Shown here piece after piece: positions 46,701 to 58,841 of a stretch of 64,000 bases of DNA (within the stretch, counting starts at the first letter, position 1; every line of letters starts with the position of its first letter). A program made the position numbers and the translations under genes. Source of the stretch: Schoenoplectus triqueter (lineage: Eukaryota; Streptophyta; Magnoliopsida; Poales; Cyperaceae); contig CAXKVV010000152.1 of the NCBI GenBank assembly GCA_964058805.1, positions 124,001 through 188,000 of the forward strand, in the 5' to 3' direction. The notes beneath the pieces were generated by a model. The model had not been told where the DNA came from, did not search any database, and saw only the letters and a program-made list of their open reading frames with translations.

Positions 46701-47116
46701 GAAACAAAAGGAAATTTTGGTTTAATCTAGTACCTTGTTTTCCTTTCTTGCTCTGAAGAGGATTCCAACAGTTCTTATCCCAGAGATGAGCTTCATACCT
46801 CCCTGTCCATCTATGTCTGATGGCATGCAATGCATATTTGACAAATTGAAACAAATCTCAATTTTAGAAACTCGATCCAATTTAGAAATTAAATCTTTTT
46901 TTCAATCATGTTTTGATGAAATTACCTCGTCACTCCTCTGTAGATGGAGCTCCTCTTTGCATTGCCACTAGGTGAGAGGATTTTGGATGGGTTTTGGGCT
47001 CTCTTGGAGCGCTTAGATTTTGGCTTGTTGTCCATTTCACATGCATTGTAAGATGAGTTTGAGGAGGTGGAAGAAGAAGGAGAGAGAGGAGGGAGGTTTG
47101 GGCATTGTCTCTTCAT
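41952..47116 (-). CDS. WRI1-like: WRINKLED1-like AP2/EREBP transcription factor
   Basis: Seven exons on the minus strand: 47116-46926, 46816-46734, 45564-45556 (9 nt), 44249-44161, 43969-43845, 43230-43154 and 42319-41952. All junctions are GT-AG, phases agree, and the product is 313 residues. WRI1-type factors act in the nucleus and activate glycolysis and fatty-acid synthesis genes through AW-box sites; WRI3/WRI4 act in cutin and wax supply. Seen: a Ser-rich, basic N-terminus (KSKRSKR near 33-39, possible nuclear signal); first AP2 domain about 57-125 ([23 protein letters not shown], mini-exon [13 protein letters not shown]); linker with [12 protein letters not shown]; second AP2 domain about 158-224 ([32 protein letters not shown]). 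The C-terminus is short (about 90 residues) and acidic ([20 protein letters not shown]), a likely activation region. Arabidopsis WRI1 is about 430 residues, so this may be a WRI3/4-type member. Exons 6-7 are duplicated at 2789-4067. Confidence 0.93.
45040..45207. mobile_element. hAT MITE remnant in WRI1-like intron 3
   Basis: Positions 45040-45207 resemble 49855-50030 (shared 'aaaattacttcaaaaaatat', then gggtcggat repeats, ending TTGACACCCCTA). The left half is missing. It lies in the intron between the 9-nt exon and exon 4. Confidence 0.7.
45556..45564 (-). CDS. WRI1-like: 9-nt mini-exon (VYL) of the WRI1-like gene
   Basis: On the minus strand the sequence is ctgattag/TTTATTTGG/gtaagtc. With the G left over from exon 2 and GT from exon 4 it reads V-Y-L-G. 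A 9-nt exon coding for VYL is a known feature of Arabidopsis WRI1 and its orthologs, where it is needed for function. It is flanked by introns of 1169 nt (45565-46733) and 1306 nt (44250-45555). The first intron holds only AT-rich and T-rich sequence; a 95-residue ORF in it is not supported. Confidence 0.92.
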
Positions 47117-47253
47117 ATCGTAAAGAGAGAAAATAGAATTTATGGGTTTTTGTTGAGGCTTGAGATTTAAGGGGTAGGGAGAAGGGAATGTGTTTCTCTC
47201 TTACCTCTTTTGATTTGGTGGTGGTGAGTTTGTGGGGTTATAAAAAGGGTCAT

Positions 47254-47263
47254 GTTTTTATAG
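47254..47263 (-). promoter_or_regulatory. TATA box of the WRI1-like gene
   Basis: On the minus strand CTATAAAAAC lies about 140 nt upstream of the ATG at 47116. A second TATA-like motif (TTTTTATAACC) lies nearer, at about 47237-47247. A CT-rich leader (47120-47215) follows, as expected for a plant 5' UTR. Confidence 0.55.
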
Positions 47264-48592
47264 CAGGAACAAGGAGACTAGTCCGCTATCATGGATGATA
47301 ATGGATACGGTACAATCGAATAAAAATATTTTGATTATCATATAAATATGAAATTATTTTTATTTATATTCTATTTTTTCATTAAAATTAGATTTACATA
47401 TATTTTATCATTATACGTTAAAATAAACGGTTAACGAACGATACGGATGCTAATGAATAATACTAACATATTACTTAATTTATCATATTTATATAAAAAT
47501 ATATACAAACTCATTTTTTCATACAAATATATCTTTATTTTGTTAGTATAAAATCAAAATATAACTAAACAATCAATTATAACTTGAGTCATTTTAAAAT
47601 AAATAAATTAAAAAAATATAAACATCTCTTGTCAAACTTTTTAACGAGAAAATAAAATATATTAAAAATAAAAATAATATCTTATCTAAAATAAAATTTT
47701 ATATTATCTCATTCAATCATTTTAATAAGTACTCTACTAAATATTATTTAAATATTATAATTTATAAGATTTGGAGAATATAATAATTATAATTCATAAT
47801 AATTAAGACACAATACTCGGGGCAACTAACATAGAAAAAATTATTACATGAGATAATTATTTGAAATAATTTAAGTTATTTTTTTAATAACTTACTTCAT
47901 AGAGCAAACAGATACAAAATGATCTTTATCTATATACCCTTATTCATTTACTTAATGAAAAAAAAAATTTACCCTTATCCATTTCAAATAAGTTAATGAA
48001 AAAAAGTTATCCATATACATCTTATCGAATACGATACGGATCAGATAAATGAGTAAAAGAATATTACTATATTGTGGGTTTGTACGGCGATAGTGAATTT
48101 GCAGTTGGTGAACCAAGAAAAAAGAAATATATAATAGACATTGTGATGTTCAAGTAATTATGTATGAAGTAATAATTTATTAAAACTATTAATTTTTAAA
48201 GAATGTAAAGTCTTGTTCAATAATTTTTATGGAGATTTACAATAAAAGTTAGATGTCTCAATAAAAGATAAAATAAAAATGAGTGAACTTACGGTGCTTT
48301 GTTAAAGTAATGATGAGTTAGTACTTTGAATTCAAATTATAAAAACAAAGTTTAAATAACTGTTTCAAATTGCTCAACTCAATTTACATATTGAAATCTC
48401 ATGGACTATCAAAAAAACTATTATTTTGAAATTTTCTTACTTTTTTTTCAGAATTTTGAAAAATGGCCTCTCAAATGATATTATTTTTAGTGTATCATTT
48501 CAAGATCCGAAATATAGTAAAAAAATTATAAAATAAAAACTTTGATATTTCATAAGAATATGATATATAGAGTATGTTCAATAACTTAAACG
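47264..48592. other. AT-rich intergenic region
   Basis: Scattered motifs such as 'ggatacggtac' (about 47302) and, in inverted form, 'cgatacggatcagataa' (about 48030) recall the hAT-like MITE at 1322-1778. They may mark an old element of about 750 bp, but the ends are not clear. No gene recognised. Confidence 0.4.
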
Positions 48593-48682
48593 AACCATTC
48601 GGACTTGATTTTAAAAATATGAATGAAACCATTCGGACTTGATTTTAAAAATATGAATGAAACCATTCGGACTTTAATTTTT
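48593..48682. repeat. 34-bp tandem repeat
   Basis: Two identical 34-bp units (48593-48626 and 48627-48660), beginning AACCATTCGGACTTGATT, and a third partial unit. Confidence 0.92.
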
Positions 48683-48912
48683 GAAATTTGAATCCATAGC
48701 CTCACTCATAAAAATTATAATCTCTGAAATGCAAGACCTCACTTAAATATATAATAAAAATGTATGAACTCCCGTAAATGTATACAAAATTTAAAAACTT
48801 CCCTTTAATTTCATTGAACAAAAATTTTATGTAGTGTGAGAAAAGATGTATTGTGAGAAAAGAGTCCAGTTTGGATCAATTGTTTATCACACTAAGCAAC
48901 ATATAATACAAG

Positions 48913-50410
48913 AGTTGGTTTTGTCTTTAAATATCGGAAGTAAATAGTCAAGTCTATATGTATTTAATAAGTCAAAAAAATATATCTCCGCAAACTATAT
49001 ATTTTATCTGTCTATTATTTATGACACTCCTCGAATTAAAGATTTTATCGTTTATTATTTATGAGAGTCCACTCAATAACTTCAACTAATTATTAAAAAA
49101 ATAACATGTATTAATGAAAATATTGTGACAAATTGGAACTTCTCAAAGTATTTCAAAGAATTTATATTCATTTTCTTTATCTAACGTTACGCTAGATATA
49201 TAAATCATTCATTATGAACATCGACACAAGATTTAATTGTTTTTGACTTAAGTATAAGAGACAAATGGTTGAGAATATATGTATTTAGAAAGTTAAAAAA
49301 ATGCCTCTACGTAATATTTTTTTTTTGTCATTTACTTTTTATGACCATCTACTCAAGAGCCTCAACTAAATTATTAGAAGTTAACCTGTATTAATGAAAA
49401 TATTGTAACAAATTGAAACTTCTCAAAATATTCCAATTTTATATTCATTTTATTTATATATCTACCGTTGCCATAAATATTTCAATCAATATTTAGAGAC
49501 ATCGATACAAATTTTAGTTTTGACTTTAAATATAGGAAAAAGCTATCTAACATATATAAATGTATTTATTTAGTAAAAAAATGCCTCTATATAATATTTG
49601 TTTGTCGTTTAGTGTTTACGACTGGGCTGTCAATGGGTCGATTCGGATCGGATCATATTATTTTATTATTTTTCTTGATTCAACCGAACTCGACCAGTTT
49701 AAATTCAGATAAAAAAATCTTGACTCATATCTGACCCGACCCATGTAAAATAATTAAATATTTATTAATTATTTTTATATAATTTTAAGTAATTAAATAT
49801 TGAATAATTTATAATTAATTTTAATTAATATATAATTAGTATATATTTAAGTTTTAATTAGTATTAAATCATAAAATTACTTCAAAAAATATAATTAATC
49901 GGGTCGGATTGACCTAAACCCGACCCAATCCGATTCGGATCAAAAAATTAAACCCCTACCTGAACCATTTATTTTCGAACCATATTGAATCGGTTAACCC
50001 AACAGATCGGATCAATAATTGACACCCATATTTACTACCCTCTCCACTCAAGAGCTTCAACTAAATTATTAGGAAACAACCCATATTAATGAAAATATTG
50101 CAGCAACTTTCTACTACTTTTAAGATTTGAGATATATTTTATTCATTTTATTCCACTACCGTTGCGATAAATATTTCAATCAATATTTACAGACATCGAT
50201 ACAAATTTTGGTTGTCTTTAAATATAGAAAAAAAAACAATCGAGCACATATAAATGTATTTATTTAGTAAAATAAACATGTCTTTATATATTACATTATT
50301 TGTCGTTTATTCTTTACAACCCTCCACTTATGAACTTCAACTAAATTATTGGAACCAAATCATATTAATGAAAATATTTTGACAAGTTGCAAGTTCTTTA
50401 AATTTTTATT
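48913..50410. repeat. Satellite-like tandem array, 280-bp period
   Basis: The marker 'caactaa' followed by 'attaatgaaaatatt' occurs at 49083, 49363, 50058 and 50338. Intervals are 280 bp, then 695 bp (279 after removing the MITE at 49623-50030 and one 8-bp TSD), then 280 bp. A partial unit precedes (48913-49082), with an internal duplication of about 40 bp. Units also share 'acatcgatacaaattttagtt' type and 'aaaaatgcctctat' blocks. They are diverged from each other, so the array is old. Confidence 0.88.
49623..50030. mobile_element. hAT MITE inside the 280-bp array
   Basis: 408 bp. Ends TGGGCTGTCAATGGG and TATGGGTGTCAATTATT (reverse complement of right end). Target duplication TTTACGAC / TTTACTAC (one mismatch) at 49615-49622 and 50031-50038. 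Gggtcggat-type motifs lie near both ends around an AT-rich core. Removing it restores the 280-bp spacing of the array. Confidence 0.85.
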
Positions 50411-51922
50411 ACATAAATTGTTCAAGATCAATTTTATTTGTTAATATATTTTAATGAGGATTATTTGACTTACACATCAAAATAGCATATTTAAAATTGC
50501 ATTACTTTAATTAGAGGGACGGAATTTAAATGTTTCTACAAACTATTATCACCAACTCATTAAAAGTTTCTACTAGCCATTTTTTTCTTTGGTTTTTGTC
50601 CAAAGATTCCCATAATTATTTTTCCATATTAGAATATTCCATGAGTTTCCCACATACCAAACAAACAGAGTTTTTAACCACAGAGAATCCGGCATACGAA
50701 AGCATTCTCTCGTGGTGGCAGTTATTATTATTTATTAATAGTCTGGTGAAAGTGGTCAGATGGGTCCAAATTATTGCTTCGTGGCCGTGCCCGTTTGTAA
50801 AAAAAAAAAGGGTGCGATCTAACTCAAAACGCTCGGTTGATTTGCTTTTTTCCATTTCAAAAATTGGCAGTCATTTTTGAAGTACTAAATTTTCGATGGA
50901 ATTCCGGCACTGTGGGTGTAAAAGCATCCAAACTAGCAAAGTTCCAATGGAGAAATTATTTATTAAATTCTATAATAATTAGAGAATTAGTCTCTAACTC
51001 GGATATCCTGACTCTAACACCCGACTGATCCGATCAATCCAATTTTTAAATTTATAAATTTAATTGGTTATGAATGTAAAGAAATTTAATCGCGGCAGAT
51101 AAATTTTATTACATTTGGTTTCTATACAAAAGTAATTTGGTTATGAATGTAAAGATGATATATACTTGATTCCGGTATTGTAACTTACATCTATTTTTCC
51201 TATGTTTCATCTATTCTTTAATCTCTCGGGAGGCACAAATTAATTCATGTTTTTGCTTTGATTATATCTTTCAAAAACTAATTGTGATTTCTTCTCTGAA
51301 TTGTGAGACTCGTTGTTAACTTGAGTATTGATATATTGTAGTAACGTGTTTCTGTAGCTAATATAAATAATTAACTTTTGCATGTAAATAACTAGAATGT
51401 TTGATTTATAGCACTGGAGCGAAGATGATTTGGCAGGACTTAAAATAAATAGTTATTAATATATATAAAGATGAGTGAGTTTGCAGGATCCTCAATTTAG
51501 GGAGAACCAAAATAAAAATTATTAATATTTAACATAACTTTTCTCAATTAATTTGCAGGATCCTCAATTAATTATCACATCAGTAACACATGTTTTCTCA
51601 TGGATTAATTTTCAGAACAGTTTTTTCATCCTATAAAATTTGATATGGAGAATTCATTGAGCGAAATAAATCATAATTTGAAGATAATTAAGTAGATTTT
51701 TTAGTTAAACTTTGAATTTTTTTAAAAGCATAAAACTTCGAAGAAAATATTCTGGTATTAAACAAGGTCGGTGCAATGCAGTCAAGTCCTCCATTTGTTC
51801 TTTGTGTAAAAAAATTATGAAACAAATAACTTCCAGCTCGATGCGTTGCCTTTCTTTCCTAAAAAGGAAAGAAAAACATAAAAGAAAAGAAACTTCGAAA
51901 ATGAAAAACACATTGTAGAAGT
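50411..51922. other. Intergenic, no gene recognised
   Basis: ORFs at 50530-50880, 50837-51028 and 51712-51918 show no known domain and AT-rich random-like composition. A slightly less AT-rich patch lies at 50690-50960. A T5 run on the minus strand at 51908-51904 serves the tRNA gene. Confidence 0.4.
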
Positions 51923-51995
51923 TGGAGATGCGGGGGATCGAACCCCGTGCCTCTCGCATGCAAAGCGAGCGCTCTACCATTTGAGCTACATCCCC
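51923..51995 (-). tRNA. tRNA-Ala(TGC): tRNA-Ala (anticodon TGC), nuclear
   Basis: The 73-nt cloverleaf runs 51995 to 51923. Acceptor stem GGGGATG pairs with CATCTCC (one G-T). The D-loop contains A-box sequence TAGCTCAAATGG, anticodon stem CTCGC/GCGAG encloses loop TTTGCAT with anticodon TGC, and the T-arm contains B-box GGTTCGATCCC. There is no intron and no encoded CCA, so it is a nuclear gene rather than plastid trnA, which has an intron. A TTTTT terminator follows on the minus strand at 51908-51904. Confidence 0.97.
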
Positions 51996-53493
51996 TTAAT
52001 AATTTAGTGTAATATTGGCACCTTATGTAAATAGCTGTTTTTTTGTTATATTTTACAATTCATTTCTGAATTGTACACGTTGCCTGGAAGTATGGACACG
52101 GATAAAATCATTGAACGAGTATTTATGTAAGAAAAGAATGAAATTTGGATTATTTGTTATCCTCCCAGGTTGAATGTGTTATGTGTGGGTCCACCCTATA
52201 TATTAGTAAATTTATATTAGATAAAAGTTCATTTGAATGCGGAAAATGAACACTACTAAAGAAAAACCAATTTCCCTAATTCAATCTAACCAATGCTGCA
52301 TGTGAAAGTAAGTAATAAGGCTCGGAGACTGATACAGACACTTGGCCCAGCCCATGTATACAATTACGTTCATATGGATTGATACAGACACACTAGGCCT
52401 AGCTCAAGTACACAAATCCGTTTATATCCGAATCCATACTTTGAATGTTTGCACTCTCTTCTCTAGCCTCAACACATTGGGCCGAGCATTGGTGACAATT
52501 TTATCAATACTATTATATAAAGCATCTAAAAAATGGATGGTCCATTTTTTAGCATGATAATTTTTTATTATATTCATTTTATCCCTCAATTAGATGGATA
52601 ATATTTATTTTTGGTTGATCAAACGTATGTGATCGCGTCCATTGATCCACTCTTTCTTTCCATTTCTTTCTCTTATATACTATTATTTCCATATTATTAT
52701 TTTTTTTATTTAGCAACTTTGTGCATATTTGATAAGAAATTAATGGTGATAATATATGTTAGAATAATTTACTTTTCTTGTCATAAAAATCATGAACCAT
52801 TAACTCATATTATGCAAAAATCTCATCAAGATTAAATATAGTCTTTATTATAGGTTTTCTCTATAATTTAGTGAATTTATAATTTAATATTACATAAATG
52901 TGATTTTTTTTATCTTATAATATTTTAATATTTAAATAAAAATATCTGATGCAACGCACAGATAGTATCAATCATGCTGCGCTGCAGTGACTTCACCTCA
53001 TCGTACTGGCCTACTGGGGACGGTGTTGCTGTTGCATATATATGCTATGCGCATGCAGTAGGTAGGCAAATAATCCGCATGAGAATCTCTGTGCAATGTG
53101 CAATGTGCAATGTGCAATGTGTATCATGCAGTCAATGGAAATGGCATATATGTGCGTGCGCCCCATCTATCACATAAGATCTAAAGAACTATAATTCAAT
53201 ACAAAACCAAACAAATTTAATCAAAGCTCTGAAAAAATAATCAACATATAAAATAATCTGATCCAACACAATTCTAATCCGATCTAATATGATTTCTTTC
53301 AGATTGTCAAACTAATCCAATATAAACTTCATCTAAATCCGACCCGACTCGTTCGATTACCACCCTACTCGAACCTGGATACATCAAAAAAGGAGTCCAG
53401 CACCTTTTTCACAAGCGCTACAAACCAAATATTTTAGACTTTCGTTAATATATATTTCATCTCGATTTTGTAATTTGACCCCATATTTATTTC
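51996..53493. other. Intergenic, with a short heptamer repeat
   Basis: A (GTGCAAT)n run of about four units lies at 53091-53120. A further 'gatccgatctaatatg'-type MITE-like stretch occupies about 53265-53365. No gene recognised. Confidence 0.5.
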
Positions 53494-53730
53494 CACTGGC
53501 GGAGTCAAGTGGTGGATTTTAGATCTCAAGACTATTGAAATACAAAAAATAATAAAAATTATAGTGAAAAAAAAGGCAGAAACTCCAATAAAATAAATAA
53601 ATACCTCAAAACTCACATAGGCCCAATAAAATATTATTAAAAACTTATGGGACCCATAATTCAAATACCGTGAAGTTCCATTAGGCCGGGCATGGATTTT
53701 CTTTTGTCAAACGGGGTCACTCCGTCAGTG
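53494..53730. mobile_element. Short hAT-like MITE
   Basis: 237 bp with ends CACTGGCGGAGTC and CACTGACGGAGTGACC (reverse complement). Ends resemble the MITE at 24596-25041. No clear target duplication. Confidence 0.6.
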
Positions 53731-56375
53731 GCAAAGGGAATGAAAGATAACTACTTCAATCTAATCTACAAAAACAACAAAATTGTAAGTACAACATCAG
53801 TCGAGGGAGATGGATTTTAGAAATAATAAAATATCTGGTCGACAATCTGACCACATGGATATTTTTTTATTTTTGTCATAATAGTTTTCGTCAATATATT
53901 ATGATATAAAAAGATGCAATTTAATTTATAATTGTTTATTATTAATAAAATAGTTGTCCACGAATGTCGAGTGTTTGGAAAAAAAAACATTTTTTTTTGT
54001 TTTGATGCTAAAAAATAATGATAACGACAAATAATTAATCAAGGTGGTTGTCGTCGCCGAGGCAGTCGGGTAATATTGCTCGAATTCTACTGCGCTGGCC
54101 CATAGGCATTTTCTAAAAGGGTAATTAATCAAGGTGCATTTTCTAAAAGGGTGAAATTGTATATTTATTTTCCGATTTACCCATAGGCATGCATTTTACG
54201 TACATTCGAATTGAATGATAAAGCATTTGAGTAATTAATGGGTCAATTCAAAATCAACCCCATTTCCTTAATGCTCTTTTCTTTTTGCATTCAGAATTCA
54301 CGTGTATTTTTTTACCCATGCAGCAATCGACAGTGCAAGGGGACCCTCGGAGAAAATAAAGGACTGATAATTAATATGTCAAAAATATCTAATATATATA
54401 ATACCACGCCTACGTTGGACCCTCCGAAATTTAGCCATATAAGTTTCTCGAACATTAATGCAACATCATCTATATTCTCACCTATGCAATTTTACCTTCC
54501 CTTCTACATATATAAAGGGGACAAATTGATGTGCCTACGATATAAAGTTAATTATATGTTTTGGCGCTCCGTATCATCTTATTGAGTTATTGTCAATCAT
54601 ATATGTTAGTTTTTTGTGGGGAAAAAATAATCCCAAAGACTCCGCCCTCTCAATTAATTTCTCTTTCATTTTTTTTATTTTCATAAATATTTAATTTTTT
54701 TTGATGAGTTTTCATATTCCATTATCAAATATGAACACTTCAAGAACTAAATATAAACATAGATTTTCCGTCCGAATTCAAATGGGATTCAATTTTTAGA
54801 AGAATTTGGCATAGAAATAAACACCCATATATATAAATATGAACAACAAAGATATTTCAGCATATGATTCCAATTCCGCTATGACCATATATGAACACTC
54901 GTCTGATTTTGTATGAACACTCATTTGGTCATGTAGGAACATCTCATTATTAGATATGAATATCTCTTTTGTGTCGAAAATGTATAACATGTGATTAATT
55001 CAGGAGCATAGGGGATGCTGGTCATAGTGAAGAATGAGTTTTCATCTATTTATTGGGTTCATATATAGTTGTTATTGAGGTGTATTCATACTGTACTGTA
55101 ACTATGGAGTGGTCATATTGCATGATGGGTTAGCACGCCCCAAGTTATAATGCTTCAAAAAAAATATTTTAATTTATGACAAAAAAATTTCAAATGAATA
55201 ATAAAATTTATCATTAAATGTTTAATTCAAGAAAGAATTTCAAAGATGATCTAATGTCACAATAACTAATTTGAATAATAAGAAGTATTGATCAGCCAAT
55301 CCGATATCTAGAATATTTTTCTTCCAACGTTTTTGAAAAAGGATAGAGTATATAGTTTATCCTACATTTCCATCTAGTCTCAAACACACTTCCATATTTT
55401 AAAATTAAACAGATATCTCCTTATATTTCGAAATGGTTGTAAATATCCTCCTCCATTCAATATTTTTCAAAAAGTCATATAGCGCCTCTTCATCTCATTT
55501 GCGCAAAGTTTGAACGAAACGCGTCACTGGCTGTCATTCATATATTTGAAATTTTACCGTTCTCATTTTATTTTTAATAATATTAATTTAATAATAATTA
55601 TTAATAATAAAAACTGTGCTTTTGTGCCCGCAACTGTGTGAATTTTTCTGGTCTGAACTTTACTCTTCCCCAGTCACCATATGCTTTCTGTTATATATAT
55701 TAATTGAGTGTTTTCCACAGTCGACTGTTCTGCTGTTTTTCTGTGTCCGTATTTGTCCCGTACGCTTTCTGTTAACTGTAATTATTTATTTGTCAATTCA
55801 GAACATTTCTGTACGACATTAAATTTTTCTACATATTTCTGTACGAAAAAATGTGAATTTTTATGGTTAAACAATTGTATATTATTATTTAACAAATGAA
55901 TAATTACATTTGACAAATAGTCGTGTAGGATAGACAATGTCGGGATGTCTAACATTTTCCATATTAATTTATTATGTCTGAAGAAGGCTCGGAAATATGG
56001 GATCCTTTTATTCTGCGCTATACTATGTTGTACGTTATTCATCGAATTATATTAAAATGTATACATGCACGAATCTTAAAGTAATTCAACGGATTACATT
56101 ATCACACGGTACAATCCAACAATCAAATAAGGATCACTCACAGCATTGAATTCACATCGTCTACGATATTTTTCCGTAAAGTATCTGATTGTCCCGTGAA
56201 TCTAACCCTTCACCGTTGTGACTGTCTGATCGCAATCCAAATCTGATGGCCCCAAAAAAATGGGCAACTGCTTTACTGTAAAGTATTATAGACCGTCTGC
56301 ACTCCACAGCATTAGCATCTTCTAATGTTCGTGGGATGGTTTCTCATTTTTCCATGGGTGACTGGAAACATATTC
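53731..56375. other. Intergenic, no gene recognised
   Basis: AT-rich. Positions 54150-54300 share diverged sequence with 62715-62850 ('ggcatgcattttacgtaca', 'aaagcatt'), so an unclassified dispersed repeat is present. ORFs at 54238-54585 and 55616-55899 have no known domain. Confidence 0.4.
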
Positions 56376-56726
56376 TCTGCAACTAGAGCTGTCAACGCAA
56401 GTCTTTTTTGCGTTTTTACGTTTCGTTTCGTACGAAATGTAACGCAAACGCTACAGATTTTAATTGTGTTAATTAAATGCAACGTTAAACATAAATTACG
56501 CTGGTTTCATTAATTAAACGCAATGTTAACGTAAATCAACATTTTCGTTTTGTTTAATTACGTTTTTACGTTCAGAATTCTACGAGCCAGAAATATATAC
56601 AATTGCAAACATTGATTGTTAGCCTTAGGGTTAAAATACCTCTAACCCTAGCGCCGTTGTTCGCTGTCTTTCTCCCTCTTTTCTCTTCGTCTTCTCCGCT
56701 CTCTCTCTCTCTCTGAGACTCTGACG

Positions 56727-56757
<31 letters not shown>

Positions 56758-57096
56758 GCATGGCTTTGTCGCTTGAAATCTTGTCCCGTCGATCGATGAT
56801 TGACATGGACAGTACTGTCTTGTCCCGTCGTTCGATCATGATTTTATTTTCCTTTTTTCCCTAAACCTAACCGGATTTTAGTGATGTGGTCCTGTTTTCA
56901 ACGATCGTTGCCTTGTATTCCAGCGATCTAGCATCTGGCAAAGGCTGAGTAGGCTGAGAAGGGTATGATTTCGATTGTCACTTGCCACTGCCAGTTGCTA
57001 GGTTGTTGTGAGTCCTGGTGAGTAGATTGTTATGCATGCCTCTTCGCCTCCTCTTTGGCTTTGGCTTTGGCTATATATATATAGAGAGAGAGAGAG

Positions 57097-57499
57097 TAGA
57101 GATACCGTGAGCTTAAACTCACGGAGGGCTTCCGTGAACTTAACTCAAAAAATATATCAAATCATCTCTAAATTTTAATTTATCATGCTCATTAAATTAT
57201 TTGTATGAAAATCTTATGGGATGCAAAATTTTGATGTGTTTTGAGTTTTTTAAGTCATGATTTTTAATTTTTGAAAATCAGCTCTAAAAATAATAATAAT
57301 ATATTCAATACTTGAACATCATTTTAAAAAATTAAAAACAGTGGCTTAAAAACTCAAAACACTCCAAATTTTTGCATCCCACAAGATTTTCATATAAAGA
57401 ATTTAATGAGGATGATAAATTAAAATTTGGAGATGATTTGATGTACTTTTTGAGTTAAACTCACGAAAGGCCTCCGTGAGGTTAAACTCACGGTATCTT

Positions 57500-57504
<5 letters not shown>
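57097..57504. mobile_element. Hairpin MITE 3, nested in hAT
   Basis: About 408 bp of inverted repeat: TAGAGATACCGTGAG at the left and TAGTAAAGATACCGTGAG (reverse complement) at the right, with arms of about 190 bp. A (TA)n/(GA)n tract lies on the left (57072-57096) and a (TA)n tract on the right (57505-57530). Confidence 0.88.
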
Positions 57505-57531
<27 letters not shown>

Positions 57532-57535
<4 letters not shown>

Positions 57536-57934
57536 ATGCTATGGTGCTTCGCGAAGCAAAAAAAATTTTGTGCTTCACGTCCGTATCTCGAATTTAAAAG
57601 TTCAAACGGCCGATCTAAACCGTTGAACATCATCTTCATATTGAAATATCCTTGAAGATCAAATTTTATATTTTTTTGAATTTTTTTGATATTTTTTAGA
57701 TTGGTACAAAGTTTGTTGATCTAAAGATTTCTGCACCATCCAAAACAAGCGACTTTGTACCCATCTAAAAAATATCAAAAAAATTCAAAAAAAATATAAA
57801 ATTTGATCTCCAAGGATATTTCAATATGAAGATGATGCTCAACGGTTTGGATCGGCCGTTTGAACTTTTAAATTCGAGATACGGACGCGAAGCACAAAAA
57901 TTTTTTTGCTTCGCGAAGCACCATAGCATTACTC
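57532..57934. mobile_element. Hairpin MITE 4, nested in hAT
   Basis: About 400 bp, almost fully palindromic: AGTAATGCTATGGTGCTTCG at the left and the same with one change at the right in reverse complement. Arms share 'ttcaaacggccgatcta'. (TA)n tracts lie on both sides (57505-57530 and 57935-57959). ORFs on both strands here are mirror products of the palindrome. Confidence 0.9.
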
Positions 57935-58841
57935 TATATATATATATATATATATATATGTTGAAGGGAAAAAATGGCAGAGAGGAAAAAAGAGAGAGAA
58001 ACAAAAAAGTTACAAAGAAGGAGAGATAGAGAAAGAAAGAGAAAGTGTCATTGTAAGCAAGCAAGCAATTCTAGTTTATTATTGTCTCTAGTTTCATTTT
58101 TGCAGTTTAAGCAAGCAAGCATTTTGATGGACAAGTTGGTGATCAATTGTGGTGTTATCAAGCAGCAGCAGATGGTTCTATATGTGGCAGTGGAGCATGG
58201 TATGCTGCTACTTTGCTTGTCAGTGTCAGTATTATCTTTTGAGTTTTTGTTTTTGTTGCTAGTTGGCTTTTGAGTTGTTTTGCCAGCTTGTTATTTGTTC
58301 TGCCAACTTGTTACTTATTTGTATGTTGGTTAGTGGGTGTAATTCAGGATGAAGCCTGGAGAAATGATCTCTTTGGCTCCTTGGATTTCAAACCATGATT
58401 CTTAAGTGATGAACTGGTGATCAATATATTTTAATTTAGCAAATGGCTAAGATTGATATCTAAGAAGATAGCTTGAGATCTGAGTTGAGCTGGAGATCAT
58501 TTTTCTACGATTGGCATCTATGAAGGGAATGCTGAGGTTTACTTGTTTGTTTGAGCACTGGGGTGGAGCACTGTTTACTATTTGATTGTATTTATTGTGA
58601 ATTGAATGTTGAGGTTTGCTTGTTTGTTTGAGTATTGGGTTTGCTTGTTTTAAAAATTTTAAACATTTATTGTGTTTTTAACATTTTCATTCAACGCAAC
58701 GCAAACGCAAAATTTGTTCCTTACGTTTTTCAAACAAAACGTTCAATGCAAATTAAATTTTTACCGCAAATCAAACGCAATGCTTAACGCAAATGAGTAT
58801 TTGCGTCAACGTTTTCAACGTTTGACAGCCCTATCTGCAAC

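Larger units (their letters stand above)
56384..58833. mobile_element. Non-autonomous hAT transposon
   Basis: 2450 bp with ends TAGAGCTGTCAACGCAAG and TAGGGCTGTCAAACG (reverse complement). It is flanked by the perfect 8-bp duplication TCTGCAAC (56376-56383 and 58834-58841). Subterminal sequence is packed with AACGCAAA/TTTGCGTT motifs. The layout parallels the hAT at 20085-23571: a leader with CT-rich tract (56680-56755), a 'gcttgtttgtttgag' repeated stretch (58535-58640) and similar ends. It has no transposase, so it is probably a deletion derivative mobilised in trans. Two hairpin MITEs are nested inside. Confidence 0.93.

Noticed and set aside
50530..50880. 116-residue ORF
   Set aside because: No recognisable domain and no supporting splice or promoter context; left as intergenic.
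57765..58064. ORFs on both strands in the 57.5-58 kb region
   Set aside because: They are mirror products of a palindromic MITE.
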